Assembly (NCBI RefSeq): GCF_007096355.1
Contig: NZ_VKDF01000002.1
Span: forward strand, 264,548-328,547
Reading direction: 5' to 3'
Source of the DNA: Paracoccus sp. M683
Lineage (GTDB): Bacteria > Pseudomonadota > Alphaproteobacteria > Rhodobacterales > Rhodobacteraceae
DNA: 64,000 nucleotides
The notes beneath the pieces were generated by a model that ran no database searches, was not told where the DNA came from, and worked only from the letters and a program-made list of their open reading frames with translations. Both the position numbers and the translations under genes were made by a program. This document shows, piece by piece, positions 49,496 to 59,210 of this stretch (within the stretch, counting starts at the first letter, position 1; each line of letters starts with the position of its first letter).

Positions 49496-51130
49496 TTAGT
49501 CGAGCAGTTCGTTACCGTCCGGCCAGCGCATGTCCGTGGTCAGCATGATCTCGCGCGTGTCGCCGGCTGCGATGGGCGCCTGCCAATACAGCACGCCAAG
49601 ACGGCCATCGGGATCGGTCTCGGACGGTTCGGGTTCGGCCGACCAGTCGACGCGCAACTGTTCCTGACGCGAAACCGGGATGCGATCAACGACCCGCAGT
49701 GGCCATTCCTCGGCGGTCAGGTTCCGCACGATCAGCGTGGCGGTTTCATGCAGCGTGGTCTGGCGGCGGATCAGGCCGCTTTCGCCCTCGGTTTCCTCGG
49801 GCAGGCGCAACTCGGCCTGCAAACCGTCGATCGGGCCAAAGCCAAAGCGCAGATCATCGCCATCGGCGGTCAGATCGACAAAGCTGCGCCCGACCAGTGC
49901 CCCATCGGCATAAAGCGTGACCGGGCCGGGCAGGATCGGTTCGCCCGTGGTATTGACCGTCTCGGCCACCAGATAGGCGCGGTCGTCAAAGCGGGGCGCG
50001 GCTTCGGCAATGACCTCGGGCGTCAGCGCCTTGTCGTCCAGCGTCAGCCGCAGCGCGTCGACGCCGTCGCGGATGGTCACGGGGCCGTCGTAGTCATAGA
50101 TGACGGTGACGCCCATGGTCGACATCTTGGCCTCGGCGATGGGCGCGGCCATGGCCGGCGCGCCATGCAGCACGCCGGCCATATCGGCGGACATTTCCAT
50201 CGTTCGCCGCTGGTTTCTGTCGCGGTCGGGCTGGCCAAAGCGCGGCATCCATGATGGCACCTCGGTCGGCGCGGTTTGCGATTGCGGTCGGGCGGTCGAC
50301 AGCGTCAGCGCGACATCCGACCAATCCTCGCCGCTGCTTTGCCAGACACTGACGCCGCGCTGCATGGTCAGCGTATCGGCGCTGCGGTCGAGGCGCAGAT
50401 CATAATCGGGTTGCCAGCCAGCCGAAGGCACAAAACCGGTGATCGAGACCGAAGCCGGCTGATCCGTCGCCTGAACGGTCAGGACCAGGGTTTCCGACTG
50501 CGCCTGCTGGACTTGCGCGCGCAGCGCGGCCAGTTCGGCCTGTGCGCGGCCGATGGCATCCAACAACGGCTGGCGATCAGGTTCGCGCATGGCGATCTGA
50601 TAATCCTGTTCGTCGGCCCGATTCAGCAGATCCTCGATCAACGCGCCCATCTGCTCGACCGTGTCGGGAATCTCGGCGGCAGGCAGGCGGCTGTCGCCCT
50701 GCAACAGGTCGCGGGTGATCTGCGCCCGCTGGCGCAGGGCCTCGGCGCGGGTGCGCAGGGCCTGACCAGCACGGTCGAAATCGCGCAAAGCATCCTCGGC
50801 CGCGCGCAGCTGGTCGCGGGCGGCCAGAATGGCCGGGCTTTCGGGCGCATGGTCGGGCAGGGCGCGGGCCGATTGCAGCTGGACCGATCCGAGCGTCAGG
50901 TTTTCCGCCTGAATGCGCAGCGCCGCGGGATCGGTGCCGACGGGCAGGCCGGGGATAACCAGATCATGTTGGCCGGCAGGCGCGGACAGCTGAAGCGTTC
51001 GGGTGACGCTGGCGCCCTGTGGGTACAGGATGACGCTGCTGACGGGCGCCGGCATGTCGATGCGGTCGGCCAGTGCTGCCGTTGCGGGCAGAAGGGCGCA
51101 GAAGGTCAGGGAAAAGGTCGTTGGTTTCAT
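49496..51130 (-). CDS. DUF4139 (mucoidy-inhibitor-like) exported protein
   Basis: A 544-residue protein with a Sec signal peptide ending ATAALA-DRIDMP. DUF4140 N-terminal (SVILYPQGASVTRTL, residues about 30-130) and DUF4139 C-terminal domains (ITGFVPSAGWQPDYDLRL and the FDDRAYLVAETVNTTGEPILPG region) are recognisable. A predicted coiled coil spans residues about 100-190 (RDQLRAAEDALRDFDRAGQAL). Related proteins are annotated as mucoidy inhibitor MuiA; a direct role is not proven here. GTG at 51142 is a less likely alternative start. Confidence 0.8.
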   Translation of the reverse strand: MKPTTFSLTFCALLPATAALADRIDMPAPVSSVILYPQGASVTRTLQLSAPAGQHDLVIPGLPVGTDPAALRIQAENLTLGSVQLQSARALPDHAPESPAILAARDQLRAAEDALRDFDRAGQALRTRAEALRQRAQITRDLLQGDSRLPAAEIPDTVEQMGALIEDLLNRADEQDYQIAMREPDRQPLLDAIGRAQAELAALRAQVQQAQSETLVLTVQATDQPASVSITGFVPSAGWQPDYDLRLDRSADTLTMQRGVSVWQSSGEDWSDVALTLSTARPQSQTAPTEVPSWMPRFGQPDRDRNQRRTMEMSADMAGVLHGAPAMAAPIAEAKMSTMGVTVIYDYDGPVTIRDGVDALRLTLDDKALTPEVIAEAAPRFDDRAYLVAETVNTTGEPILPGPVTLYADGALVGRSFVDLTADGDDLRFGFGPIDGLQAELRLPEETEGESGLIRRQTTLHETATLIVRNLTAEEWPLRVVDRIPVSRQEQLRVDWSAEPEPSETDPDGRLGVLYWQAPIAAGDTREIMLTTDMRWPDGNELLD

Positions 51131-51289
51131 GCCGGTATCCACTTGTCACTACGCCGGCAGTTTCAGCGAGCCAGCGCCCCGTGACAAGCGCGCCTGTGGC
51201 CGCGCGCCGAGATGTCGCGCGAATGTGTTTCTGAAAGATCCACCATCAGCCAGCGCGGTGCACGACAAGGATTGAGCAATCTGTCCCGC

Positions 51290-51324
51290 AAAAAAGGCGG
51301 CAGAGACAAATCCCCCGCCGCCTT
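51290..51324 (-). terminator. Rho-independent terminator after asd
   Basis: On the minus strand the 8-bp stem AAGGCGGC/GCCGCCTT with a loop of about 14 bases (GGGGGATTTGTCTCT) is followed by TTTTTTGC. It lies 36 bp after the asd stop. Confidence 0.85.
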
Positions 51325-51359
51325 GCAAATCGTGTGTTCCGGCCAGAAACTCAGCGCGA

Positions 51360-52382
51360 TCAGCCCTTTTTCAGCATCCGGTTGCCCAGCAATTCGGCGA
51401 TCTGAACGGCGTTCAGCGCCGCGCCCTTGCGCAGGTTGTCGGCCACGATCCACAGGTTCAGCCCGTTTTCGATTGTGGAATCCTGCCTGATGCGGCTGAC
51501 ATAGGTGGCAAATTCGCCCACGCTGTCGATGGGCGTGACATAGCCGCCCGGCTCGCGCTTATCCACGACCAGAAGGCCCGGCGCCTCGCGCAGGATGTCG
51601 CGGGCTTCGTCCTCGTCCAGAAAATCCTCGAACTCGACATTTACCGCCTCGGAATGGCCGACAAAGACGGGCACCCGCACACAGGTCGCAGTGACCTTGA
51701 TCCTGGGGTCCATGATCTTCTTGGTCTCGGCCACCATCTTCCATTCCTCGCGGGTGGTGCCGTCTTCCATGAAGCTGTCGATCTGGGGAATGACGTTAAA
51801 GGCGATCTGCGCCGGAAAGACCTTTGGCGCGACCTCTTGCCCCGGCACATACATGCCCTTGGTCTGGTTCCACAGCTCGTCCATCCCCTCTTTTCCGGCG
51901 CCGCTGACCGATTGATAGGTCGAAACGACGACGCGCTTGATCCGGGCGCGGTCATGCAGCGGCTTCAGTGCCACGACCATCTGCGCGGTCGAGCAGTTGG
52001 GGTTGGCGATGATGTTCTTGGCGCGATAGCCCTCGATCGCGTCGGCATTCACCTCGGGCACGATCAGCGGCACGTCGGGGTCATAGCGGTAAAGCGAGCT
52101 GTTATCTATCACGGTGCAGCCGGCCTTGGCGGCAAGCGGCGCGTATTTCTTGGTCGCGTCCGAACCGATGGCGAACAGCGCAATGTCCCAGCCTTCGAAA
52201 TCGAAACCGTCGATATCCTGGCATTTCAGCGTCTTGTCGCCAAAGCTGACTTCGGTGCCGATGGACCGGCGCGATGCCAGCGCGGCGATCTGATCGACCG
52301 GAAATTCGCGTTCGGCGAGGATGTTCAGCATTTCGCGGCCCACATTGCCCGTGGCGCCGGCGACGACGACTTTATAGCCCAT
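51360..52382 (-). CDS. asd: Aspartate-semialdehyde dehydrogenase
   Basis: A 340-residue Asd, which makes L-aspartate semialdehyde for lysine, threonine and methionine synthesis. The NADP motif GATGNVGREML is at residues 9-19, and active-site Cys130 is in NPNCSTAQM. The ORF begins a little earlier, but AAAAGGAA places the start at 52382. It stands alone on this strand, closed by a terminator, while dapB lies elsewhere in the window. Confidence 0.95.
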   Translation of the reverse strand: MGYKVVVAGATGNVGREMLNILAEREFPVDQIAALASRRSIGTEVSFGDKTLKCQDIDGFDFEGWDIALFAIGSDATKKYAPLAAKAGCTVIDNSSLYRYDPDVPLIVPEVNADAIEGYRAKNIIANPNCSTAQMVVALKPLHDRARIKRVVVSTYQSVSGAGKEGMDELWNQTKGMYVPGQEVAPKVFPAQIAFNVIPQIDSFMEDGTTREEWKMVAETKKIMDPRIKVTATCVRVPVFVGHSEAVNVEFEDFLDEDEARDILREAPGLLVVDKREPGGYVTPIDSVGEFATYVSRIRQDSTIENGLNLWIVADNLRKGAALNAVQIAELLGNRMLKKG

Positions 52383-52558
52383 CAAGGGATTCCTTTTCAT
52401 GCGGTGCCCGCGCCATTAGCGCAAACAGTCCAAATATGGAAGGCGCGCAGACCTGTCCGCAGGCACCTTCGTCAACGGTTGACCGACATATGGTGCTGGA
52501 TCAAGCTGGTTTCAGGGTCTGGGGTGGATCCGGGATATGTGAGAAAGGGAATTTCATC

Positions 52559-53002
52559 ATGCGACAGCTTGTACTGGTCGGCGTCTTTGCCGCGCTTGTA
52601 TCGCCGGCATTCGCCCAGGAGACGCCTGAATTTCTGAACTCTGAGGGCATGCCGCCCGATCTGCCTTTCTCCGAGGCGGTGCGCCTTGGCGATACCGTCT
52701 ATCTGTCGGGCCAGATCGGCAATCTGCCCGGCACGCTGGATCTGGCCCCCGGCGGGATGGAGGGCGAGGCAAAGCAGGTTATGGACAATGTCAAAGCCGT
52801 GCTGGAACGGCATGGCCTGGGCATGCAGGATCTGGTGAAATGCACCGTCATGCTGGCCGATATGAGCGAATGGGGCGCCTTCAACGACATCTATCGGACT
52901 TATTTCGAACCGGGCCGTTTCCCGGCCCGCGCAGCTTTTGGTGCGAATGGGCTGGCCGTGGGAGCCAAGGTCGAGGTTGATTGCATCGCCGCTGCGAAAT
53001 AG
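52559..53002 (+). CDS. RidA/YjgF-family protein with signal peptide
   Basis: A 147-residue RidA fold protein. Residues 1-20 form a Sec signal peptide MRQLVLVGVFAALVSPAFA-QE, so this copy is sent to the periplasm, unlike usual cytoplasmic RidA, which hydrolyses reactive enamines/imines. The domain has SGQIGNLPG and, near residue 103, KCTVMLADMSEWGAFNDIY; the RidA arginine (normally PARAAFG) is present. The Cys at the end, VEVDCIAAA, is the usual C107-like position. AAAGGGA precedes the ATG. Flanked by asd and the glycosyltransferase operon, both on the other strand. Confidence 0.85.
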   Translation: MRQLVLVGVFAALVSPAFAQETPEFLNSEGMPPDLPFSEAVRLGDTVYLSGQIGNLPGTLDLAPGGMEGEAKQVMDNVKAVLERHGLGMQDLVKCTVMLADMSEWGAFNDIYRTYFEPGRFPARAAFGANGLAVGAKVEVDCIAAAK

Positions 53003-53043
53003 CCGGCGCGGGGCAGGGATAACAGCGGATCAGTCAGGCCGGG

Positions 53044-53670
53044 TCAGTCGCCCGGCCTGATCAGTCGCAGCCGCGCGTCGGTGGCGGACAGCCCTGCGAC
53101 CCAGTCCGCCTCGGCCGAGAAATCATGCGGCACCTGATCGGCCCTGCGGCGGCCTGACAGGCTTTGGCTGGCGAAAAAGTCAAAGCCATACAGCGTCAGC
53201 CCGGCCAGATCGGACCGCAGCAACAGGTCGATCATCATCGCCCCGGTGGTGGGCGGCGCGCCAAGCTGATCTTTCAGCGCGTTGTAATCGGCCAGGGGGT
53301 GCAGGTAGAAACCGGGGCTGGTCGCGGTCTGCCAGTCCAGACGCTTCCGCTTGGGCGACATCCACAGCACGCGGTCCGGTGCGATACGGTCGCGGTCGGC
53401 GGCGTTCAACCGCGTGGCGAGGGCCAGCCAATCCGTGCGACTGCCGTGGCTTTCGGGGCTGGGCATGGGTGCGCGGTTGATGCGGATCACCAGATCGGCG
53501 GCGTCGATGGCCGCGCCCTGCCGCCCCTCGGTCAATGCGCGGGCATTGCCGACCAGCGCGACCTGCTGATCCGCCAGTCCGGCCAGCAGCGCGGCCTGCG
53601 GCACTGACATGCCGGCCAGCAGCGGCTCATCCCCGAAAAGCCGGGCGAAATGAAAGCGCAGCGGGGTCAT
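53044..53670 (-). CDS. GT29 sialyltransferase-like protein
   Basis: A 208-residue protein with signatures of glycosyltransferase family 29: VALVGNARAL near residue 38 (sialylmotif-like), then DAADLVIRINRAPMP and SRTDWLAL, and the C-terminal GAPPTTGAMMIDLLL plus LYGFDFF. It lacks a clear membrane anchor and is shorter than eukaryotic members. The ATG at 53670 overlaps the LpcC-like stop by ATGA, so it ends the envelope operon. Whether it transfers sialic acid or another sugar is unknown; no sialic acid genes are visible in the window. Confidence 0.75.
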   Translation of the reverse strand: MTPLRFHFARLFGDEPLLAGMSVPQAALLAGLADQQVALVGNARALTEGRQGAAIDAADLVIRINRAPMPSPESHGSRTDWLALATRLNAADRDRIAPDRVLWMSPKRKRLDWQTATSPGFYLHPLADYNALKDQLGAPPTTGAMMIDLLLRSDLAGLTLYGFDFFASQSLSGRRRADQVPHDFSAEADWVAGLSATDARLRLIRPGD

Positions 53671-54707
53671 GGCGCGCGGTCCAGCAAGTCGCGATAGATG
53701 GCGACAAGGGCGCGGGCCTCGACCTCGATACCGTGGTTTTCGATGGTATGGGCACGGGCCGCGCGGCCCGCCGTCGCCATTGCGGCGGGATCATCCAGCC
53801 AGCGGGCAATGGCCGATTGTAGTGCCGGGCCGTCCTCGGGCGCAATCAGGGTGCCGGTGTCGGGGGTCAGCAATTCCTCGAAGGCGCCGACACGGGTGGC
53901 CACGACGGGCACGCCGCAGGCCATGGCTTCAAGGGGCGTCAGGCCGAAACCCTCCCACCGCTGCGGGGCGACGTAAAGGTCCAGCGCGCCATACCAGTCG
54001 GCCATGCGGTCCACTGTCACCTCGGGCAGAAACAGGATGCGGTCCGACAGGCCGGCGGCGGCGACCTGAGCTTTCAGATCGGACAGATAGCCTGTGTGCT
54101 GTTCGGTGGCGCGGCCCATGACCAGCGCGGTGACCTGCGGACGAGAGGGCAGCAGCGCCAGCATCGCATGAACAAAATCGCCCGTGCCTTTTCTGGCGCG
54201 GATGCGACCGTAACAGCCGACCAGCGTTTGCCCGGCAGGCAGGTTCAGCCGCGCGCGCAGCGCCTCGCGGTCGGCGGGCGGGGCGAATCCATCGGTGTCG
54301 ATGCCGTGATGAATGACCGTGGCAGGGTGGTCCAGATAGGCCGCGCCCTTGGCCGATGTCGCGACAAGCGCGTCCATCCCGTTGATCAGCCACTTGGTAT
54401 AGCCCGAATGTGCCCGTTGCGAGGCCGAGGTGAACAGCAGCCGGTATTTGCGTCGCAGCACATGGCGCAGGGCCAGGCCCAGCAACATCTCGGTATTGCG
54501 GCGGGCGTGCCAGACGCGCCAGCGGTCGCGGGGCAAGGTTGCGGCGCGGATCAGCGGGATATGCGGCACTTCGGGCGGCAGGCCAGGCCCGGTGGCGCGG
54601 ATCGGTATCATCCGGGCCTGCAAGGGCACAAGGCGAACCACGGTGGCGGTGACGCCCGACAGCCGGCGTTTCAGGTTGGGCGCGATGACCAGCGGGGTTT
54701 CACTCAT
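53667..54707 (-). CDS. GT4-family glycosyltransferase, LpcC/LpsB-like
   Basis: A 346-residue GT-B fold enzyme. Its C-terminal half shows GCYGRIRARKGTGDFVHA and the donor-site signature EGFGLTPLEAMACGVPVVAT, then VGAFEELLTPDTGTLI. It resembles LpcC/LpsB mannosyltransferases of the lipopolysaccharide core in rhizobia and Rhodobacteraceae. It overlaps both neighbours (MFS and GT29 genes), so it is one operon with a likely envelope-sugar function. Confidence 0.87.
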   Translation of the reverse strand: MSETPLVIAPNLKRRLSGVTATVVRLVPLQARMIPIRATGPGLPPEVPHIPLIRAATLPRDRWRVWHARRNTEMLLGLALRHVLRRKYRLLFTSASQRAHSGYTKWLINGMDALVATSAKGAAYLDHPATVIHHGIDTDGFAPPADREALRARLNLPAGQTLVGCYGRIRARKGTGDFVHAMLALLPSRPQVTALVMGRATEQHTGYLSDLKAQVAAAGLSDRILFLPEVTVDRMADWYGALDLYVAPQRWEGFGLTPLEAMACGVPVVATRVGAFEELLTPDTGTLIAPEDGPALQSAIARWLDDPAAMATAGRAARAHTIENHGIEVEARALVAIYRDLLDRAP

Positions 54708-55890
54708 CGGGGGCCTCGGGGGTCAGGAAATAGATCAGAAAGCCGATGCTCAGCGGGATCAGGAAGAACAGGAACAGCAGCGAGAACACCTGATCGGGCG
54801 TGCGCCCATCGGCCGCCCAACGATAGACCGGACGCGAGGCGAATTGCATTACCCCGACGCCGGCAATCGAGATCATGTTCAGAAAGGTCACGCCGCGCCC
54901 GATCAGATGTGTTGGCAGGAAAGGCCGCGCATGGGTCATCTGCACCGCATAGCTTGTGCCGGCCAGCCCGATCAACGCCAACAGCACCATGGCCAGCCTC
55001 AGCCCGGCATCGGGCCTGAAGGCCAGCGCCGCCAGCACCGCCATCGTTCCCGCCGTCGCGATCATCAGCGTGCGCCGCGCCCCGCCCAGAAGCCGCGAGG
55101 CCGGACCGACGAGGAAATTGCCGATCACCATTGCCAGCCCCATGGCCAGCGTTGCCCGACCGATGATGCGGGCATCGGCGCCATAGACCTCGGCCAGATA
55201 GGGCGCGGCCCACAGGCCACGGATACAGGCCGAAACCGCATAGCTGATCGCCAGCAAGGGCAGCATCAGCCACAGCGCGCGCACGCGCAGCAGTTCAGCC
55301 AGCGAGCCACGCGGATGATCGTCGCCCAGCCTCTCGGGGTCGCGGACGAACAGCGCCACCGCGGCAGCGACGGCAAGGGTCACGCCGGCCAGGCCCCACA
55401 AGGCCTGTCTCCAGCCGATTGCGTCGATCAGCCAGACCAGCGGCGCGGCGCCAAGGATATTGCCCAGGGATCCGGCCCCCACCATCATCCCCGCAAGCGA
55501 GCCGAATGCCGCCGCCGGATATTCGCGGGCAAAGATGTAATACGGCCCCATCAATGCGGGTGAGCAGCCGATGCCCAGCAGCGCCATGGCGACATGCAGG
55601 TGCCAGGGCGCAGTGGCCAGCGCAAAGATCGCGGCCCCGCCTGCCCCGCCAAGGCCCAGCAGCACCGCCACGGTGCGGCGCGGGCCGATATGGTCCAGCG
55701 CCCAGCCTACGGGCACCTGCATCGCCGCGAAGGCGATGAACCACATGCCCGAGGACAGGGCCAGATCATCGGCTGTCGCGCCAAGCTCTTGCCCCAGGAC
55801 AGGTGACAGAACCGCCAGAAATGCGCGGTAGAACTGGCTAAGCGTATAGCCCAGCACAAGGCTGATGATCGAGGCCGAGATGACCGGCAT
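54700..55890 (-). CDS. MFS transporter
   Basis: A 396-residue major facilitator with twelve predicted membrane helices. The first MFS loop shows GWALDHIGPRRTVAVLLG near residue 60. The ATG at 55890 is chosen because MPVISASIISLVLGYTLSQFYR is a typical first helix; the frame extends to 55992 with low-complexity residues. It is first in the operon with the two glycosyltransferases, perhaps exporting or importing a component of the same envelope glycan. Substrate unknown. Confidence 0.88.
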   Translation of the reverse strand: MPVISASIISLVLGYTLSQFYRAFLAVLSPVLGQELGATADDLALSSGMWFIAFAAMQVPVGWALDHIGPRRTVAVLLGLGGAGGAAIFALATAPWHLHVAMALLGIGCSPALMGPYYIFAREYPAAAFGSLAGMMVGAGSLGNILGAAPLVWLIDAIGWRQALWGLAGVTLAVAAAVALFVRDPERLGDDHPRGSLAELLRVRALWLMLPLLAISYAVSACIRGLWAAPYLAEVYGADARIIGRATLAMGLAMVIGNFLVGPASRLLGGARRTLMIATAGTMAVLAALAFRPDAGLRLAMVLLALIGLAGTSYAVQMTHARPFLPTHLIGRGVTFLNMISIAGVGVMQFASRPVYRWAADGRTPDQVFSLLFLFFLIPLSIGFLIYFLTPEAPDE

Positions 55891-55963
55891 GTGTCCTCGC
55901 TGCTTTTCGGGCAAGCTGCGACATGACCGGGCGATGCGCAAGTGGCTGGGCTGGACGGCCCGG

Positions 55964-56377
55964 TCAGTCGGTCGCGGCCTCGGTCGCGCCACCCATGCCG
56001 ACCAGCCGGTCGATCAGGGGCTTGGCCTTGGGTCCGACCCGGTCACAGACTGCCGGATCGTCCAGCAGGGCGAAGGCCGGGCCGTAATAGGTGCGGTCGT
56101 AATCGCCCGGATCCATGCCCAGCTTGGCCGCCAGCAGGTCGCTTGTTCCGGTCATCAGCGTCCATTCGCCATTGCTGACCGGATAGTCGGGGCAGTTCGA
56201 GGTGATGACGTTCACCTCGGCCAGTTCTCGGGTCAGCGCCTCGGCCTGGGATTCGCTGAGACCTGAAATGTCGGGCAACGGCACTGACAGCCGGTCCTCG
56301 GCCCGCGCAACCTGCGCGCCGACCAGCAGAACGCCCGTCAGCACGACCAGCACCATGATCGCGTCCCAAAGTTTCAT
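55964..56377 (-). CDS. Small exported protein of unknown function
   Basis: A 137-residue protein with an N-terminal membrane segment or signal peptide (MKLWDAIMVLVVLTGVLLV, ending near ARA-ED). The mature part has two Cys (in TSNCPDYPV and PAVCDRVG) that could form a disulfide, and helical segments such as SQAEALTRELAEVNVITSN. It belongs to a group of short exported alphaproteobacterial proteins I cannot name. It is divergent from leuB across 142 bp and upstream of the MFS gene on the same strand. Confidence 0.65.
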   Translation of the reverse strand: MKLWDAIMVLVVLTGVLLVGAQVARAEDRLSVPLPDISGLSESQAEALTRELAEVNVITSNCPDYPVSNGEWTLMTGTSDLLAAKLGMDPGDYDRTYYGPAFALLDDPAVCDRVGPKAKPLIDRLVGMGGATEAATD

Positions 56378-56519
56378 ATCTGCCTCGATTGCCCTCAGGT
56401 TGTCAGTTGCTGGTCATCCCGCCCGATCACACCGCGATCCGCAACCAAATTCGGCGTGAACTTGACCAAGAGGCAGCGCCGGCCTAGTGCAACAACGACA
56501 GTGCTTAGAGGAGGCCGCG

Positions 56520-57647
56520 ATGTCCGACAGCTATTCCCTTTTGATCCTGCCCGGCGACGGCATCGGCCCCGAGGTCATGGCGCAGGTCACCCGCGTCATC
56601 GACTGGTTCGCGGCAAATCGCGGCATGCGTTTCGATGTCAGTCAGGATCTGGTTGGGGGTGCGGCCTATGATGCCTATGGCGCGCCGTTGGCCGACAAGA
56701 CGATGGCCCGCGCGCAGCAGGTCGATGCGGTGCTGCTGGGTGCCGTGGGCGGGCCGAAATACGACGTGCTGGATTTCAGCGTCAAACCCGAACGCGGCCT
56801 TCTGCGCCTGCGCAAGGAAATGGACCTGTTCGCCAACCTGCGTCCGGCGCAATGCTTTGATGCGCTTGCCGATTTCTCGTCGCTGAAACGCGAGGTGGTG
56901 GCCGGTCTGGACATCCTGATCATCCGCGAACTGACCAGCGGCGTCTATTTCGGCGAGCCGCGCGGCATTCATGCCGACGACAACAATCCCGATAACGAAG
57001 GTGGCCGCGTCGGCATCAACACCCAGCGTTACACCAGTGGCGAGATCCGCCGTGTGGCCCGCGCCGCGTTCGAGCTGGCGCGCAAGCGCAGCAACAAGGT
57101 CTGCTCGATGGAGAAGGCCAATGTCATGGAATCCGGCATCCTGTGGCGCGAAGAGGTGCAATGGGTCCATGACAACGAATATCCCGATGTCGAACTGACC
57201 CATATGTATGCCGATAACGGCGCCATGCAGCTGGTTCGCAAGCCGCAACAATTCGACGTGATCGTGACCGACAACCTGTTTGGCGACATCCTGTCGGACG
57301 CGGCGGCGATGCTGACCGGGTCGCTGGGCATGCTGCCCTCGGCCAGCCTCGGCGCGCCGATGGCCAATGGTCGGCCCAAGGCGCTGTATGAACCCGTGCA
57401 CGGCTCGGCCCCCGATATTGCCGGTCAGGGCAAGGCCAATCCGATCGCCTGCATCCTCAGCTTTGCCATGGCGCTGCGCTATTCCTTTGATCAGGGCGAT
57501 GCGGCGGCGGAACTGGAACGGGCGGTCGAAACGGTGCTGGCCAATGGCGTGCGCACGGCCGATCTGATGGGCCCCGAGGGCGGCGTTCCGGTTTCGACCG
57601 CGGGAATGGGCGACGCGATTCTGGCGGCGCTGGATTCCGGTCGCTGA
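56520..57647 (+). CDS. leuB: 3-isopropylmalate dehydrogenase
   Basis: A 375-residue LeuB, oxidising 3-isopropylmalate in leucine synthesis with NAD+. The conserved [13 protein letters not shown] is at the N-terminus; the metal and substrate site [15 protein letters not shown] lies near residue 250, followed by [28 protein letters not shown] precedes the ATG at 56520, fixing the start. The long opposite-strand ORF here is a mirror. leuC and leuD are not in the window; a DMT transporter follows after 15 bp. Confidence 0.97.
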   Translation: MSDSYSLLILPGDGIGPEVMAQVTRVIDWFAANRGMRFDVSQDLVGGAAYDAYGAPLADKTMARAQQVDAVLLGAVGGPKYDVLDFSVKPERGLLRLRKEMDLFANLRPAQCFDALADFSSLKREVVAGLDILIIRELTSGVYFGEPRGIHADDNNPDNEGGRVGINTQRYTSGEIRRVARAAFELARKRSNKVCSMEKANVMESGILWREEVQWVHDNEYPDVELTHMYADNGAMQLVRKPQQFDVIVTDNLFGDILSDAAAMLTGSLGMLPSASLGAPMANGRPKALYEPVHGSAPDIAGQGKANPIACILSFAMALRYSFDQGDAAAELERAVETVLANGVRTADLMGPEGGVPVSTAGMGDAILAALDSGR

Positions 57648-57662
57648 CGGGCAGGCATCGCG

Positions 57663-58679
57663 ATGGGCGGCGTCAACAACAGCAAGGCCGCGGTCATCGC
57701 GCTGGTCGCGATGGCAGTCTATGCCACGCATGACGCCGTCATCAAGGCGCTGGGCGGTGAATACCCATCGCATCAGATCCTGTTCTTCTCGCAGCTTCTG
57801 GCCTTCCCGCTGGTCGCCGTCATCCTGCTGAGCGACCGCAACGAGGCCACGCTGCGCCCCAACCGCCCCGGCTGGGTCGCCGTCCGCTCGATCTGCGTGG
57901 TGATCGCGGGTCTGTGCGGCTTTTTCGCCTTTTCGCAACTGCCCATGGCGCAGGTCTATGCGATCCTGTTCGCAACGCCCCTGATGGTGACGGTGCTGTC
58001 CATCCCGATTCTGGGCGAAAAGGTCGGCATCCACCGATGGGGTGCCGTCATCGTCGGCTTGACAGGGGTGATGATCGTGCTGCGCCCCGGTCAGGCCGAT
58101 CTGACCGCTGGCCATCTGGCGGCGCTGGTCGGGGCGGCTGCCAGTGCGCTGGCCTCGGTCATCGTGCGCAAGCTGGGCACGTCCGAGCGGGCGGTAGTGC
58201 TTATGCTGTGGCCGATGCTGGGCAATTTCGTGTTGACCGGCGGGATGCTGGGCCTGGCCTATCGGCCGATGCCATTGGGCGATCTGATGCTGGCCGGGAT
58301 GATTTCGGTCCTTGGCCTGATCGGCGGCTTTCTGGTGATCCGCGCCTATCGCACGGGCGAGGCGGCGGTGGTTGCGCCGATGCAATATTCGCAGATCATC
58401 TGGGCCACGATCTTTGGCTGGTTCATCTTTGGCGAGGGGCTGGATGCCGGCACCCTGATCGGCACGGCCATCATCATCGCCTCGGGGATTTATATCGTCT
58501 GGCGTGAGGGCAGCGGCGGTCAATCGCAGAACCGCCCGGTGATCGCGGCGCGCATGCGCCCCGAGACCGTGACGGCCCCGAAATCGACTTTGCTGCAACG
58601 GCTGGTGCCGGGGCGAGACCAGTCGTCCGATCCGGCCGAGAAACCTGCGGCCGATACGTCAGGGGCGGATCGGCGCTAG
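57663..58679 (+). CDS. EamA-domain DMT-superfamily transporter
   Basis: A 338-residue inner-membrane transporter with ten predicted helices in two EamA repeats (about residues 10-140 and 150-285), each with the usual small-residue-rich helices; the EAAVVAPMQYSQIIWATIFGWFIFGE segment is typical. The C-terminal 45 residues are a hydrophilic tail. Members export amino acids or metabolites; the ligand is unknown. It lies 15 bp after leuB on the same strand, so it may be co-transcribed. Confidence 0.88.
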   Translation: MGGVNNSKAAVIALVAMAVYATHDAVIKALGGEYPSHQILFFSQLLAFPLVAVILLSDRNEATLRPNRPGWVAVRSICVVIAGLCGFFAFSQLPMAQVYAILFATPLMVTVLSIPILGEKVGIHRWGAVIVGLTGVMIVLRPGQADLTAGHLAALVGAAASALASVIVRKLGTSERAVVLMLWPMLGNFVLTGGMLGLAYRPMPLGDLMLAGMISVLGLIGGFLVIRAYRTGEAAVVAPMQYSQIIWATIFGWFIFGEGLDAGTLIGTAIIIASGIYIVWREGSGGQSQNRPVIAARMRPETVTAPKSTLLQRLVPGRDQSSDPAEKPAADTSGADRR

Positions 58680-58921
58680 GTTTCCGGCCTCGCGGCCCTT
58701 TGGGGACGGGCCCCGAAATTCACGATCAGCGGGCGGGGCGGGCTGTGCCCTTTCCAACCTGCACTGCGCGCCTGCGGCATCGGCGGGACAAATTCGGGCC
58801 TTGGCAGTTGCTGGGTCATGCGAAGGCAGCTCGACCTGACACGAAATCCAAGGCCTGGCGGAAAGGATCCCGATTCCCCTTGCATTCCTGCCCGCCCCAC
58901 GCTACCTGCCCCTCCTACGGT

Positions 58922-58998
58922 CGGAGCGTAGCGCAGCCTGGTAGCGCACCTGCTTCGGGAGCAGGGGGTCGGAGGTTCGAATCCTCTCGCTCCGACCA
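58922..58998 (+). tRNA. tRNA-Pro (anticodon CGG)
   Basis: A 77-base cloverleaf. The acceptor stem CGGAGCG pairs with CGCTCCG, followed by ACCA, with the CCA encoded. The anticodon loop TTCGGGA between CCTGC and GCAGG gives CGG, reading CCG. The T arm GGAGG TTCGAAT CCTCT and D arm GTAGCGCAGCCTGG are standard. An IS remnant follows at 59193. Confidence 0.95.
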
Positions 58999-59192
58999 GA
59001 TTTCCCGTTATGGCGTTTCAGGAAGGTTTGCTTTCTGTTTCAAAGGACGGCCTATCCCGCCAGGATGCCGCTCTGTTCGTTCCAGGCTCTTGGACAGGGT
59101 ACGCGCCACGCGAAACTGCGATCAAGCCGCCTGGAAGCCCACGGATCGCAGCCGTGATCGGCCCGAAGCTGACGTTCGTAACAGTCTTGAAC

Positions 59193-59210
59193 GGCGTTAT
59201 TGCAGAAGTC
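59193..59210 (+). repeat. Left terminal inverted repeat of the IS5-type element
   Basis: GGCGTTATTGCAGAAGTC pairs with the right end at 60228-60245 with two differences. Confidence 0.75.
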
